A DNA stretch of 64,000 nt from Rhynochetos jubatus (Eukaryota > Chordata > Aves > Eurypygiformes > Rhynochetidae), in assembly GCA_027574665.1 (NCBI GenBank), contig CM050648.1, positions 63,081,863 to 63,145,862 on the forward strand. Reading direction: 5' to 3'. The translations under genes were made by a program, and so were the position numbers. The notes below the pieces were generated by a model. The model was not told the DNA's origin. It was given only the letters and a program-made list of their open reading frames with translations, and ran no database searches. This document shows, piece after piece, positions 25,555 through 37,020 of this stretch. Within the stretch, counting starts at the first letter, position 1. Every line of letters starts with the position of its first letter.

Positions 25555-25800
25555 TGGCTGCCCACCGAATGCACGCGTTTAGCCGTGCGGCAGTGAGCTG
25601 GCCCATCGGACAAGTGGCAGCTCGCAGGGCCTTTTCCGCCTGCACTTCCAAGGGGATGAGCACAGCTCCCCGCAGTAATAGCTGGTGATGGGGAGTGACG
25701 TGCTTGCGCGGCGCGCGGTTGGCGTTAACTCAAAGTGAAGCGCCCGGTTCTGCCGCGCCAGGCGCGAGCGCGCGTGCATTGGGAGGCGTGTGTGGGAGAG
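25555..25800. promoter_or_regulatory. CpG-rich patch D
   Basis: CpG density is very high in 25690-25785, including TTGCGCGGCGCGCGGTTGGC and GCGCGAGCGCGCGTGC. The flanks return abruptly to AT-rich DNA, including AATAAACACATGAGG near 25950. The sharp edge suggests a small unmethylated island, as seen at promoters and some enhancers. No gene start is recognisable on either strand. Confidence 0.45.
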
Positions 25801-27496
25801 CTGTTTTCCTCATCCACGCCGGTTTCTAGGAAAGCCCTTTTGATAATCAGTCTGAAAGCTTGCTGAGGTGAAAATTAAACCGCTTTAAATGCCGTTATGG
25901 ACACACACCCATCACAAGCAACAGCTGGATTTCTGTAGTTTCCACCCAATAAACACATGAGGCTCAGCTCTGTTATCAAACCGGCTTTACCTTGTGCCTG
26001 TCCTCCAATGTCTGGTTTCCCAGTTATGAACTGCAGTAATTGTGATCAATCAGGCTTTATGTTCACTAGCCACGGGCTGTTTTATTAATGAATCTGCATC
26101 CCATCTCCATTTTTTCACCATCTCATCAAATCTCTTCCAGATCCTGTTTACATCAAATTTTCTCTGCAGCACACTTTTATAATATCAACCAATTTGGAAT
26201 TCCTGATTCTGGACCAGTTCCTCAGGCCAGCTCCTCAGTATACTGAATAACAACACGTTCCTGAAATAAAAGAAAAATGAAAACACGGGAGCTTTCAACG
26301 AAGTGCAAAGAAAAGCCATTGATTTCTAAGTGATACCATCCTTCCAGGCTGAGTGCAGGTTACAGACAGACAATTTTTTCAAAGTCTTTTCTCTGTGTGT
26401 GTGTGTACGTTTAAAGGCTAGAATTGCCTTCCTGTGGATGCTTTAAAAAAATATCAGGTACTTTTCTCCTTAGCGTTGTACATTTTCCGTTTGGGCACAT
26501 GGGATTTATGAATATTTGGCTTGACTGGCTAAAGACATCAATGTGACATGATGCAATGCGTTATAAATGTCTCAGATCAAATGCAGAATAGGGAGAAAAA
26601 GCTTTAGAATGGAAGTTTATTAAAAACACATACATACAGCCTATTCTAAACTAAAAAAAAAAAATAAAAAAAATCACTAATGTTCCCCTGTTGCATCAAT
26701 GCCAGAACATTATGTTTGCAAATAAGAATTTAGCACTACAAAGACAATGCCCTAGATTAACTAAGATCCCATTTCACAAAAACCCTATGGCAATAGTCTG
26801 CAACATCAGTCACAGGAGAAGATATAACACAGACACATTTGTGCCCTCATGCAGCTGAACTGAAACAAAACAAAGAGTGAATTAGGCTGAATATCTTACT
26901 GCGTGCAACGTATTGTACAACAAGGCACCTTTGGGAATGTGTCACAGGGTTTGGTAAATTGAAAACAAAATAAACAGATCTATGGGAATAAATAACATCA
27001 TATTAGATGTCTGCTGCATGTAGACTACATTAGCTTCCAGTCACAATCAGGCTTCAGTTTTCCCACTAGTTTCCAATGCCTGTGAAAAGCGGATGATCTG
27101 AAACCCCTGCAAGGAAATGGTTAGAGCTGGGGATAGGGGCAGAGGGAGGCATGCTGACACCCTCCCCTCGCTCACCTGCACACACGTGCACACTCACTCT
27201 CACCCTTTTTTGCTCAGCTTGACACAATTTCAGGCAGACAAGAGTCTGTCCCTTGCCTGTTTGCATACAGTAAGTCAATATTGCCGTTTCTGGACCGGTG
27301 TTTCTCCCCCACGTGATGGTCTCCGGTCACCGTTCAGGTAAGGGGAGGCACAGAGGAGCTGTGGCGAGCCAGGTGAAGCAGGTATTTTGCTGAGTCCCAT
27401 CCCTAATTACAGCCAAATTTAGTTAATGTATTGAAAGATATTTTTTATTGCTGAGCCATATGGGACCAAGGTCTGCTTCCAAGCACGTGGGTGAAA

Positions 27497-27550
27497 CCCA
27501 CTGATTTCAGTGAGATTGCTTGGATGAACTGAATGTAAAAGATCAGGCCA
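27497..27550 (+). repeat. Remnant of ancient sauropsid interspersed repeat
   Basis: CCCACTGATTTCAGTGAGAT followed some 20 bases later by AAAAGATCAGGCCA matches the pattern CCATTGACTTCAATGGGA...GGATCAGGCC. I know this pattern as a very common dispersed word in bird, turtle and crocodilian DNA. The family name is not certain to me. Related remnants are at 37000-37020, 54975-54995, 58196-58217 and 62817-62851. Confidence 0.5.
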
Positions 27551-27574
27551 TATTTATCTCAGCAAAAGTTCAAG

Positions 27575-27627
27575 CTAATTCATTTTCTCTCCCTTTCTCA
27601 TTCTCTTTCCCTCTCTCTCTCTCTCTT
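27575..27627 (+). repeat. CT-rich low-complexity tract
   Basis: This is a polypyrimidine stretch that ends in an alternating (CT)n run of about 16 bases before TTTGTG. The purine-rich strand is the minus strand. It is simple sequence with no other signal. Confidence 0.8.
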
Positions 27628-27653
27628 TGTGTTTTGCTTAGCTTATAGCCGAG

Positions 27654-27679
27654 TAAAAGGAGCACGTAAAAGGAGCACG
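27654..27679 (+). repeat. Exact 13-bp tandem duplication
   Basis: The unit TAAAAGGAGCACG occurs twice head to tail (27654-27666 and 27667-27679). This is probably a recent slippage duplication, as both copies are identical. Confidence 0.9.
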
Positions 27680-30643
27680 TATCTCGGAGTTAGCTTTTTA
27701 AATGTAAAATTCTCTTTATAACCCCAGGCCAATATGTCATCCTGCAATGACAAAAAATGTACCCTTCCCAAAGAAAATTCTTCTGAAGCAAATATGGCTT
27801 TATCCTGTCCAAGATCTAGCACCAGCCTTTGAATTCAGGTGTACCCGAAAAACACACAGATCATACCGGAGCAAAACGACGACCACCAAATTGTCATTAT
27901 TCCCATCAAAAGCTGTTTTCTTCCCTTTAAGTAGTAGCGATGGGCCTTGGGATGAAATGCTAAAATAACAAGGGACACAGAGATAAATTGACATCTTACC
28001 ACTTCTTTACTGTGAACACTCTCAGGAGACGACAAAGTTGGATGAAGAAGTTGGGGAAAATCTTAACATTCAGGTAATTGATACTGGATACCCTCCTCGG
28101 ATGCGAGCTCAGGTCCACCAGTGGCCTTTTCCCAGGTGACGGGGGACACCTCACGTGGCCCTGCCAGGCTGTGGCCAGCTAACGTCCCTGTCATTCGTAT
28201 TTCCTTCCGTCTCCACTTGTACGGGGCTGTTTGAAGGCTATTGTTTTCCAGGTTTGCCCAGGGCTGTGCTATCTGTAGATGTTCAAGGCAGCCAGGTTTT
28301 GTTATCTAACTTTTAAAATGTGTTTCTCGTGAGAAAGAACATGAAAGGGGGTCCCCTTTTGGCCAGCCTTGGCGATACTCCCTCATTCATACACATTCGA
28401 AGTTCCCACCCCTGCTCAAAAACTGGAGGGCCTGCACCTGACCTTATCTGCAGATCAGTATGTTCCCCTTTGGGTCCCTGAATGCATTCAGACATTTTTA
28501 ATTTGATTTCTCTTTTCACACAGACACGACGAGATGAGAGAAGGATGGAGCTGACGGCTCTCATAATCAGCACTCTCTTTCTTTTGCCAGCGTGTAAAAA
28601 TTGCATTTCCATATTTCCTTCCGTTAGTATTTTACCTGTGGTTTCCAAAGGCTCGTGCTGCTGTGGTGGCCTGGGACCAGATTTGGGGATTAAGCGGGCA
28701 CAGACACTGCAGCCACGAGTAGTGCTGCTGAACCAGCGTGCTTGTCCATCGGCTACGAGACAACAGCGCGCTTGAGTGTTTTATAGGGCTGGGGTTTAGC
28801 ATGCCATGCTTTCACTTCTCGGTTTTCAGACAAACTCCAGAGCTAGACAGCTGGTGTGGACGGAGCTCTGCAATCCCTTGGGAGTAGAAGGAGGAAAGCC
28901 CGGCTCTGGCTAGTTGTATTTTATGTGCAGCCTGTTGCCAGCTATAACTTTCCATGCCCCTAATTCTGCACCCTGCACTTTGCTTTTCTCACGACAGCGG
29001 GCTGCTCCCGTGACCCATGAACAGCACATGGTATTACGCAGGGCTTGACCTGGGTGGCTCTGCTGAACCCCTGATGGGCTCTGGTTTGGGATGGGGGATC
29101 TCAAACCGAGGTGGGGGCCCCTGCTGTGAAGATCGGAGACTTCCCCTAGGGAATGGGGGGATTGCTTGTCCATCCTGCCTCTTTTCTTCTGGGTCTCCCC
29201 ATCCAAAAATTGGGAACTCATGCTGATGTAGCTTGTTTGAGGCAGCACCAGCCGCAGTAGGAGTGCGATGGCCCCATGGCCTGAAGAGCAGAAGGGGGGC
29301 TGAAGGGAGTGAGGCGGCAGGGGTGATGCCAGCCTGCAGGAGCCACCTGCCTGGCACTGGAGGATGAAGGGAGACATCCCTCAACCACCACGGGTCCCCC
29401 CCTATTTTGGGGAAGGATGCCTTTGCGGACTGAGCGCAGCCCGAGCTGCTGGGGCCAGCTTTTGGCAGAGGGGCTGCGCTCAGATTCCAACGCCATTTTA
29501 GGTCACCTGTGGGGATGCATTTCGTGGTTACCTCACAGGCCCTGATCAGCGGCTGTGCAGCGGGGCAGGGTCGCAGGAAAGGCTATCGGAGGCCGGGCAG
29601 GGAGGGACGCCTGCCCACCCCCACCCTCAACGCCACGGCCTGCTCACACCGACGCTGTTACCTTCTCACAGCCATGAAACCCAGCTCCACTCTTCTGCCG
29701 TGGAGGGAACGTCAAGGCACCAGAATGCACTCACCACCTTGGGAGTGCCACGGGGGAAAACTACTTATCCATTCCACCTCCGGGGAAGGGATAACGTCTA
29801 CCATTTCCATAGACAGTACAGCTCAAGAGTGTTACTACGCGGGTGCAGAAATGCGTGCAGGTTTGCAACCCTTCCTGCCCGAGTCTACAGGGGCCGCTTC
29901 TCCAACTTGTTCATAACAAGGAAGTGCAAATCGATCACACTCCGTGTTTATGGGACAGTGGCATGGCTGGAGCCTTGTCTGGAGCCCAACTCTGCAGACC
30001 TCAGGAGCAGTGCCCTCAGGGATGTCCCGCTGGGGAGCACGGCAGGCACGTGGTCGTTGGCAGAGTGTCGTGTGGCTTGGCTCCTCGCAGAGGCTCGAGA
30101 TGTGCCACCAAGATGTGTCACTCTGTGGAGTGGTGGCACAGACGTGGATGGGTGACATGAGCCCCTCCTTTAGACCGACCTCAGTGAGGATGCTGTCATG
30201 TGAATGCACTCGTGATGCAGAATACATATTTTAAAAGCCCCCTGATGCCAGAAACTAAATTTCTCCTCCCTGGTCCCCAGGATAACGCCACTAACACTGA
30301 CTGTGAGCGTAAAGAAGACCTGGGTGGCTGCACGCTGTCCCCGTCTCAGGATGAAGGCCCTAAAGTGCTAGCTGCAGGGGGTCAGGAGGTAACCGTTTCA
30401 AAAGCACTTAGGAACCTAAATACTATTTATTTAAAGTGACAGTGTCACTTGAGAGCTAAAGTCCTACCGAGTGTTTCGGAACTAACCGAGATAAAGCCGT
30501 ATCTGCCGAACCTAACTCAGCCCAGCGAGGTCCAACACCCCTGGCCGTCGACCACACTACATTTAAACAGATGAGTGAAAAAGGCACTTACCTGTGGGAG
30601 GAGATTATTTGGGATGCTCTCGGCTCTTGATTTCATACGAGCG

Positions 30644-30653
30644 ATTTGCATAT
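30644..30653 (+). promoter_or_regulatory. Octamer ATTTGCAT overlapping an E-box CATATG
   Basis: An exact POU octamer is followed by an overlapping CATATG E-box, inside a mid-GC stretch (30560-30760) that has few stop-rich or repeat features. POU and bHLH factors often share enhancers. Binding is inference. Confidence 0.3.
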
Positions 30654-32429
30654 GGGCAGGAGAAACTGCTCTCAGATTTTAATACCAGTGCCAAAGAATT
30701 TATCCTTCCCCAAACCATGCGAAAGGTAAATATTCATAAAACTTCCATGCGCAAAGGCAGCAGAGAGAATTCAAATGTGTCTGTGAGGAATGTCTTTTAT
30801 TTTTCTCAGGTACAAATAAAGCACCCCCCATCCCCTAGCTCCCTCTAGCTCTCCCTTTAAATCTCTTTTTAATGTCTCGCTTTCTACTGCTAATCATTTT
30901 CCCCCTTTGCTAATGATGCTAACCTTAGAGCCTGCTGCAAACTGACTTGTTTCATGTCAGCCTCTCTCTATTGCCCACTTTTGTTAAGCCACAAAGCAGG
31001 TTTCAGTCTATTCAGTGTCAGCTATTTCGCCGACTTGAATATTACAGTTGCCTGTTTCAAAGGTATCTCCAAGCCCACGGTATTTCTGCACAGATGCCTC
31101 TATTATTGTCTGTCATCGGGATATGCTGGCTCCTCTCGTGCCTCTCTCACCCCCCGCTTCCTTCCTCCGTATGTGGCAAAGTCTCTCTCTGCTCTAATAG
31201 CTCTCCCGAGAGCAGGGTGAAGCAGGTCTTTACAGAGGCCTGTTAATTTTAAAGGACAAGCTTTATATATTAACACCCCTGTGGCAGTCTGCTCCCCGCG
31301 CAGCGGACTCTGTCCCTACCATTCCCCCAGAATTAAAGCGCGCAAGGAGCGAACCCGCTCCCCATCGGGAGCTGCTGGATGATGCCAGCCCCGATTCCCA
31401 CCTCCCTCCTGCTGCAGCGAGCATCCCCAGGTGTCCCCAAGCGGGGCCAAAGCCACCGAGCGACACAGAGGGGGAGCAGGGAGCCCGAGGAACATGGGAA
31501 CCCATTGCCTGGCTGGTGCCGGTGCCGAGCCACAAGGTGTGGGCATTATGGGGAGCTGGTGGAGGAGATCTGCTTGTCGAACGGAGGCTGCGTTACAGCA
31601 GTCCTGCCCTTCCAAAATCAATTTTCTCCCAGGTGTGGGATTCTGAGGGAGGTGATAATATTGTCTGCAAAGCGCCATTGTCCTACAGCAGATGTTCAGT
31701 TGGTAAGAAGCCGCAGAGGTGTAAGTGTAGCCACACCGGTGCTCACTGGGCGACGGAGACCTTTTTGGTGGCTCGGAGGAACCGGGAGGAGTTTTTTATT
31801 CTCCGCAGATAAAAGATTGTGAAACGGTAACCGTTTAGCATAAATTACGTCTTCTGGCACGCTATTCACCTCTCAGTTCAAAAGACACAAGTCTCACCCC
31901 AGCACTTCTCCATCGGGCTGCGGCGCTGGCGCGGGGCTCCTGCTCCCCCCCCGTCAGGCTGAGCAAATCCCTCGGAGTGGCTGACCCCTTAAATTGAAAT
32001 CAAACACTTGAGGCTTGAGATGGGGGACAACTTTTATCTCCTTCTCTTTGCGACATCCCTCCCCTTCATCACGCACACACATTCCACCCCCCCTCAATGC
32101 TTCCCGCTCCGAAAGGGAGAGAAAAAAATAAGAAAGAAGGAAGGAAGGAAGGAAAGAAAAAGGTCTGGTGGGTGCAAAGGGAGAATTTGCGGTTATTGCT
32201 CATGTTAGCATTTCCCCTTGTTTTTTTTTTCCCACTGCTTCCCTGGCATACAGGTAAAATAACAAAATAAATCCCACAAAGGGCTTTCTGCCAGGCTGCC
32301 TTTGGAAGTTTGCTTAAGTGGCCTTAAGTAAGATAATAAGCAAGGAGTGTGAAAAGAGGAGACTTTGTCTTTTCACATTAGCAGCAGCCCCGCTCAAGTG
32401 GCAGTATCTATGAAAATGCTGTTCAGCCT

Positions 32430-32720
32430 TTAATGAGACTACAGTGTGTTAGTGTACCAGTCTAATTAATCCCATATTTTCACACAGCATAATTACTGAG
32501 CCGGGGCTGAATTATTTGGCTACTGGAGGTGGAGCAGTGCCTGCACTGTCCTCTGTCTCTGCTCCTCACAATTTATTATGCTATACAGCACGACACCATT
32601 GAAACCTCCTAGTATAGGACTATCTGTCATCTCTACATTATCAGTAAAATACACCACCTTCCATACTGTGCTACAAGGGCTTTAGCAAATTGCTATTTTT
32701 ATGGGATATGATAAAGGAAA
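32430..32720. promoter_or_regulatory. AT-rich block with homeodomain-type motifs (candidate enhancer)
   Basis: TCTAATTAATCCC near 32461 and GCATAATTACTG near 32488 give homeodomain cores, one of them fused to the TAATCC word used by bicoid-type factors. The block has no CpG excess, no simple repeat and no mobile-element signature. Gene-poor intervals beside transcription factor genes such as TSHZ1 are known to carry many conserved non-coding elements. That this is one is inferred from its look and the expected synteny. Confidence 0.3.
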
Positions 32721-32892
32721 TGCTACCTTATGTTCAAATTTTTAACTGTCTCGTGTATGGAATATACAGTCGCGCATCGTGCATGCTGGTTCAGTGAGAC
32801 CTCATTTGCATTGCCACAGCCAGGGTGGTTTTCACCCCACCACTTTATGCCCATTCAGTCCACCTTCTTTCTTTTCTTCCTCTCTTCTGCAT

Positions 32893-33310
<418 letters not shown>

Positions 33311-34525
33311 CCTCTCTTCCCCTCTGTTTCTTTTTCTCTTTCCACTCCTTTATCAACCTGGTCACCCTTACATTTCCAGAATCTCCATCTTTCCTGTGAT
33401 TAAGCTTTTTCATCCCTTAAAGTCCTTTCTCTCCCACCCCTCCTAGTTTGTGTTATTCCTTGAAACATATTTTTTGCACATTATTATTCACCTCTGATAT
33501 ATGATCTTGCCATTTTGGAACTGGTAGAGCCCCTCACCCCCCTCCTTCCCATAGGACTTCAGGGAGATTTGTGGTTTAAACATTTACTCACTTGCTAGTG
33601 TTTCTGTGACTGGTTTAATAGTATCTTTTTAATGGAAGGCCAAACACTACATTAACTATATGGAACGGTTTGAAAATTATTCTTTTCAACAAAAAAAAAA
33701 GAGGGTTGTACCCTGTAAATTTTAAAACCAGCCTCAACAGTACATAGGACTATTTTGTTATTGTGTATGGTTTCCATACATGCATTGTGAGATATATGGA
33801 TGTACGTATACCCAAGCAAAGTGAGATCTCAAAATAAAGAAAACCACATGCTTAATAGCACAAGTGGGAAAATTACTTCTCCAAGTTTTTAACCAAATAG
33901 TGGCCCCGAGACTTGAGTCTTCTTCTATGTGATCTTAAATCTAATGTATACAAGGAGCAATAAAGTGAACTTCATTACAACTTTGCTGATACAGTGATCA
34001 CGTATTGGATCTGACACTCCAAAGCTCTTCCATATGTGCATGTGGGAACCCGAAGAGCTTGCACTGCCCCCCAGATTAGTGATGCCACACAGGATCTATT
34101 ATCAATCATCTTGAGGCAGCTGAAAGTAGCCCAAGTTCAAGGGTTAAGCAAGGTTAACAAACGTCAGCTTGCTGGCCTTCGCAGGCCCAGCCCAGCTAGC
34201 CATCCGGCTTCTGCGGGGGCCACTCTTCGAAGGCTGGTCTCTGCCAGGGGTCCTGCAGGGCTCGAGCTGTCCGGTCCCGTGTGTGGTTCTCTACTGTCTG
34301 CAGAGATCTAGGGGGGGCCCTGTGCACTGCATGAGTTTCATGCAGATTTATTTGCACATTCGCTGCTGCCTGGACTATCCTGATAGATGTTCCTGGAGGA
34401 TTCAGGGTGCTCTGAAGGGGGCTGTGAAGGGGAAGTTCGAAGTGAATGAGCAAGGAATAGCTTTGTGAGAGCAGCAGGACTTTTCTAAAGCCTGGCCTTC
34501 ACTGCCTCTGGCACCTGGAAGGTTG

Positions 34526-34583
34526 CCTGTGCTGAGGAAAAGGGCTATGGAGAGTTTCCTGTGTTGAGGAAAAGGGCTATAGC
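34526..34583 (+). repeat. Tandem duplication, 32-bp period
   Basis: The two units start at 34526 and 34558. Both contain TGAGGAAAAGGGCTAT, and both begin CCTGTG or CCTGTGT before it. The copies differ at a few positions, so the event is not very recent. No function is apparent. Confidence 0.85.
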
Positions 34584-36999
34584 AGCATCCGCGGGTCTTT
34601 GGGGAACCTGGCTGGGTGTTACATGGAGGCACAGACCACCACGCACCACCCCACAGCTTGCTCTCTGGCCACTCGCTTCAGAAACGAGGGCCAAGGTCTT
34701 CAGGAAAACAGTATTAGGCTGTCTCTGGTTCTAGAAATTTAGAAGGGGTGGTTATGCATGTTAAAGCTGAAAGGTTTTATGGGTGTCTCATTTTCCAAAA
34801 GTGAAACAGTCAAATCACTTGAAGGTGTCTCAGGCTGTCAGCTCTTCCATGTGGCACCCAAAATCAGAAGCTACCTTTTTAAATCATGTCTGCACATGGT
34901 CTGTAACGTATCAGTTCATCCGTGTGTTTATACCATGAAGTTTCCTCCCTGTCCTTGCATCCCTGGATTTTGCAGTAAGACTGCTACTCCGTCACTCCTC
35001 ATATCTGTCAGGCTGTCCTGTCCTGTGAGCCATCTCTTCTCTAGGACTTTCAGAGATCTCCTCATTTCTATTGTCCTTCTCACATCCTTCTGTTTAAGCT
35101 CCTTAGGCTGAGCTTTAAACCCTCTTCCATCACCCACTGTTGCCCTGGCTCTTCATTTGTCTTCTTTGAACTTGTGTGCCCATCCAAGTCCTGAAGCTGG
35201 CTTGGCACAATCCTTTTTGCAGCTTCTTAAAAAGCACTTTGAGTTAGTCCTGACTTGTCCTTTAACTCAGGAACACGTACCTGCATCTGGTTGCAGAGGT
35301 ACTCGGTTATTTCCCCAGGCTCACAGGAAAGGTTTCTCAAGGTGTGACATTTCAAAACCATGAGGTGGTACCTCAGGGTCAATTCTGGCTGCTAATGCCA
35401 GCCATGCCAGGTCCTTAAACTGCTCTGCTGAGGTCTGGTTTGGGCTGGAGGATGAACTGGGGATGGGGAAACGCGTTCTGCTGCAGCTGCACCGCAGGCA
35501 GGATGTACATTTTGCAGGTAATGGCTTCTGCCAAGAGCAGGGGACTGTTTCTAATGGCCTCCTCACTGTGGGCAGCTCCTCACAAAGACTGGTGCCCCTC
35601 AAGGTGGATCACTGCTGCTATTTTTACCTCCTCATCCCTTTCTGTAACATTTTCTTCTTCTGGTTCCACTCTCACTCTGCTCATGAGGCCGATTGGGAAG
35701 CACCAAGCAGCAGCACAGAAACCGGCATTTGCAGCCATGGAGCTCACACAAAACCAGCAGATGCTGAGTGAAAAGGAGACGTAAAAAGCCGATACTTGAG
35801 TCTACCTTCGCCTGATACAGGTGTCCTGATCGACTGCTCATAGCAGTGCCTCCTGGGTGATGGGACAGCGGTTGGTGCCTGTGCTGAGGATGCCAAAGAT
35901 GATCCCTGTTGTGATGGTTTATTTGTGACAAGGACCCCTACAAAGAGCTGCTCTTGAGCAACTGGTAAGCGGCAAAATGGTAATAGCCCATCCCTGCATC
36001 CTCTACGTGATCTTTCAACTTAAGGCTCAGGTACACAAAGTAAGAGGATTCAGCATTTATTTTGGACACTGTGCTTCTCAGGGCCTAACGGTGCAACTCC
36101 AGTACTCCTTAACTGTGGGTTGGACCCCTTAAACTAGTAACCACATGGCAGAGTGGATGCCGACCTCAAACGCAAGTGGTTTATAAATGCATTTCAAAAA
36201 CCAGGTTCCCACAGTGGCTTTGCATGCCACGTCGACCCTCTGTGCCAGGGTCACCGAGCTCATGGGCGCCTCTGCAAGTTACCCAACACTCAAGAACTTT
36301 GAAAGAAACAGCTGGGATTTAATATTAGGTGCACCAACTTGCCGTGACATGTTCAACCTTTAAAAAAATGAATGATTTCTTTAAAAGGTTGGATGTCTCA
36401 TGCTAGCATCAGAACAAGCAACTTGGGTTGGGGAAAAAAAAAATCAAAACCCACCACAAATAGAGAAATGAGGAAAAAAACCCAGGTGTGTGCTAAAATG
36501 GTGTGAAGAAAATTAATTACTGGAAGGCTTGGTATAAATAAGACATTACATGACCCTTCCTGCCAGTGGGGGATCTCTGGAGGTGACAGACAAGTAAGGC
36601 AGGGTCTTAATGAATAGCCTTTCCCTAAAATTCTTTGCTGTGGGCTCAGCATAAACCTTTGCCTGAAAGTGGGAGCCTGTGAGCAGTAGGAATTATTTAT
36701 ATTAAATGCGCTGCTCAGCAAAACATGGCAAAATTCCTATTCCCAACTGGAAGAAAATCATATTTCATGGCTGTAATGCCATTAAGCAGGATACAGCGAT
36801 TGGCAGTGGGGAATAGGGGTGGGAGGGAGGCTCGCTGGCGGGGGAAAGGGGGCTTTGCCTGCCTGGAGGTGAGACCCTGCTGGGTACCACCCCGAGTCAG
36901 GCTCTCGCCACTGCCATGCAGCAGAGAGAAGTGAAGGGGACAGGCAGAGGGGAAGAGCCTTCACCTGAGACCAGAGATGGGCTTTTCCCAGTGGAAAAA

Positions 37000-37020
37000 G
37001 CCATTGAACTTAATAGGGGT
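37000..37020 (+). repeat. Possible remnant of ancient sauropsid interspersed repeat
   Basis: GCCATTGAACTTAATAGGGG is a near match to the CCATTGACTTCAATGGGG word of the dispersed family seen better at 27497-27550 and 62817-62851. It is short, so confidence is low. Confidence 0.3.

Larger units (their letters stand above)
25801..32429. other. Intergenic DNA, mixed composition; no gene seen
   Basis: The 25.8-27.0 kb part is AT-rich with low CpG and looks like conserved non-coding DNA. A CT-rich run lies at about 27575-27627. At 28.9-30.2 kb and 31.3-31.8 kb the DNA is GC-rich with several overlapping frames on both strands and no recognisable protein. An octamer motif ATTTGCAT is at 30644-30651, continuing into CATATG. 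A purine tract is at about 32120-32162. I see no full CR1 element, tRNA or rRNA. Confidence 0.45.

Noticed and set aside
29509..30234. Several 96-151 codon frames on both strands
   Set aside because: Three or more frames are open at once on both strands in GC-rich DNA. None has a domain, and none is favoured by codon use.
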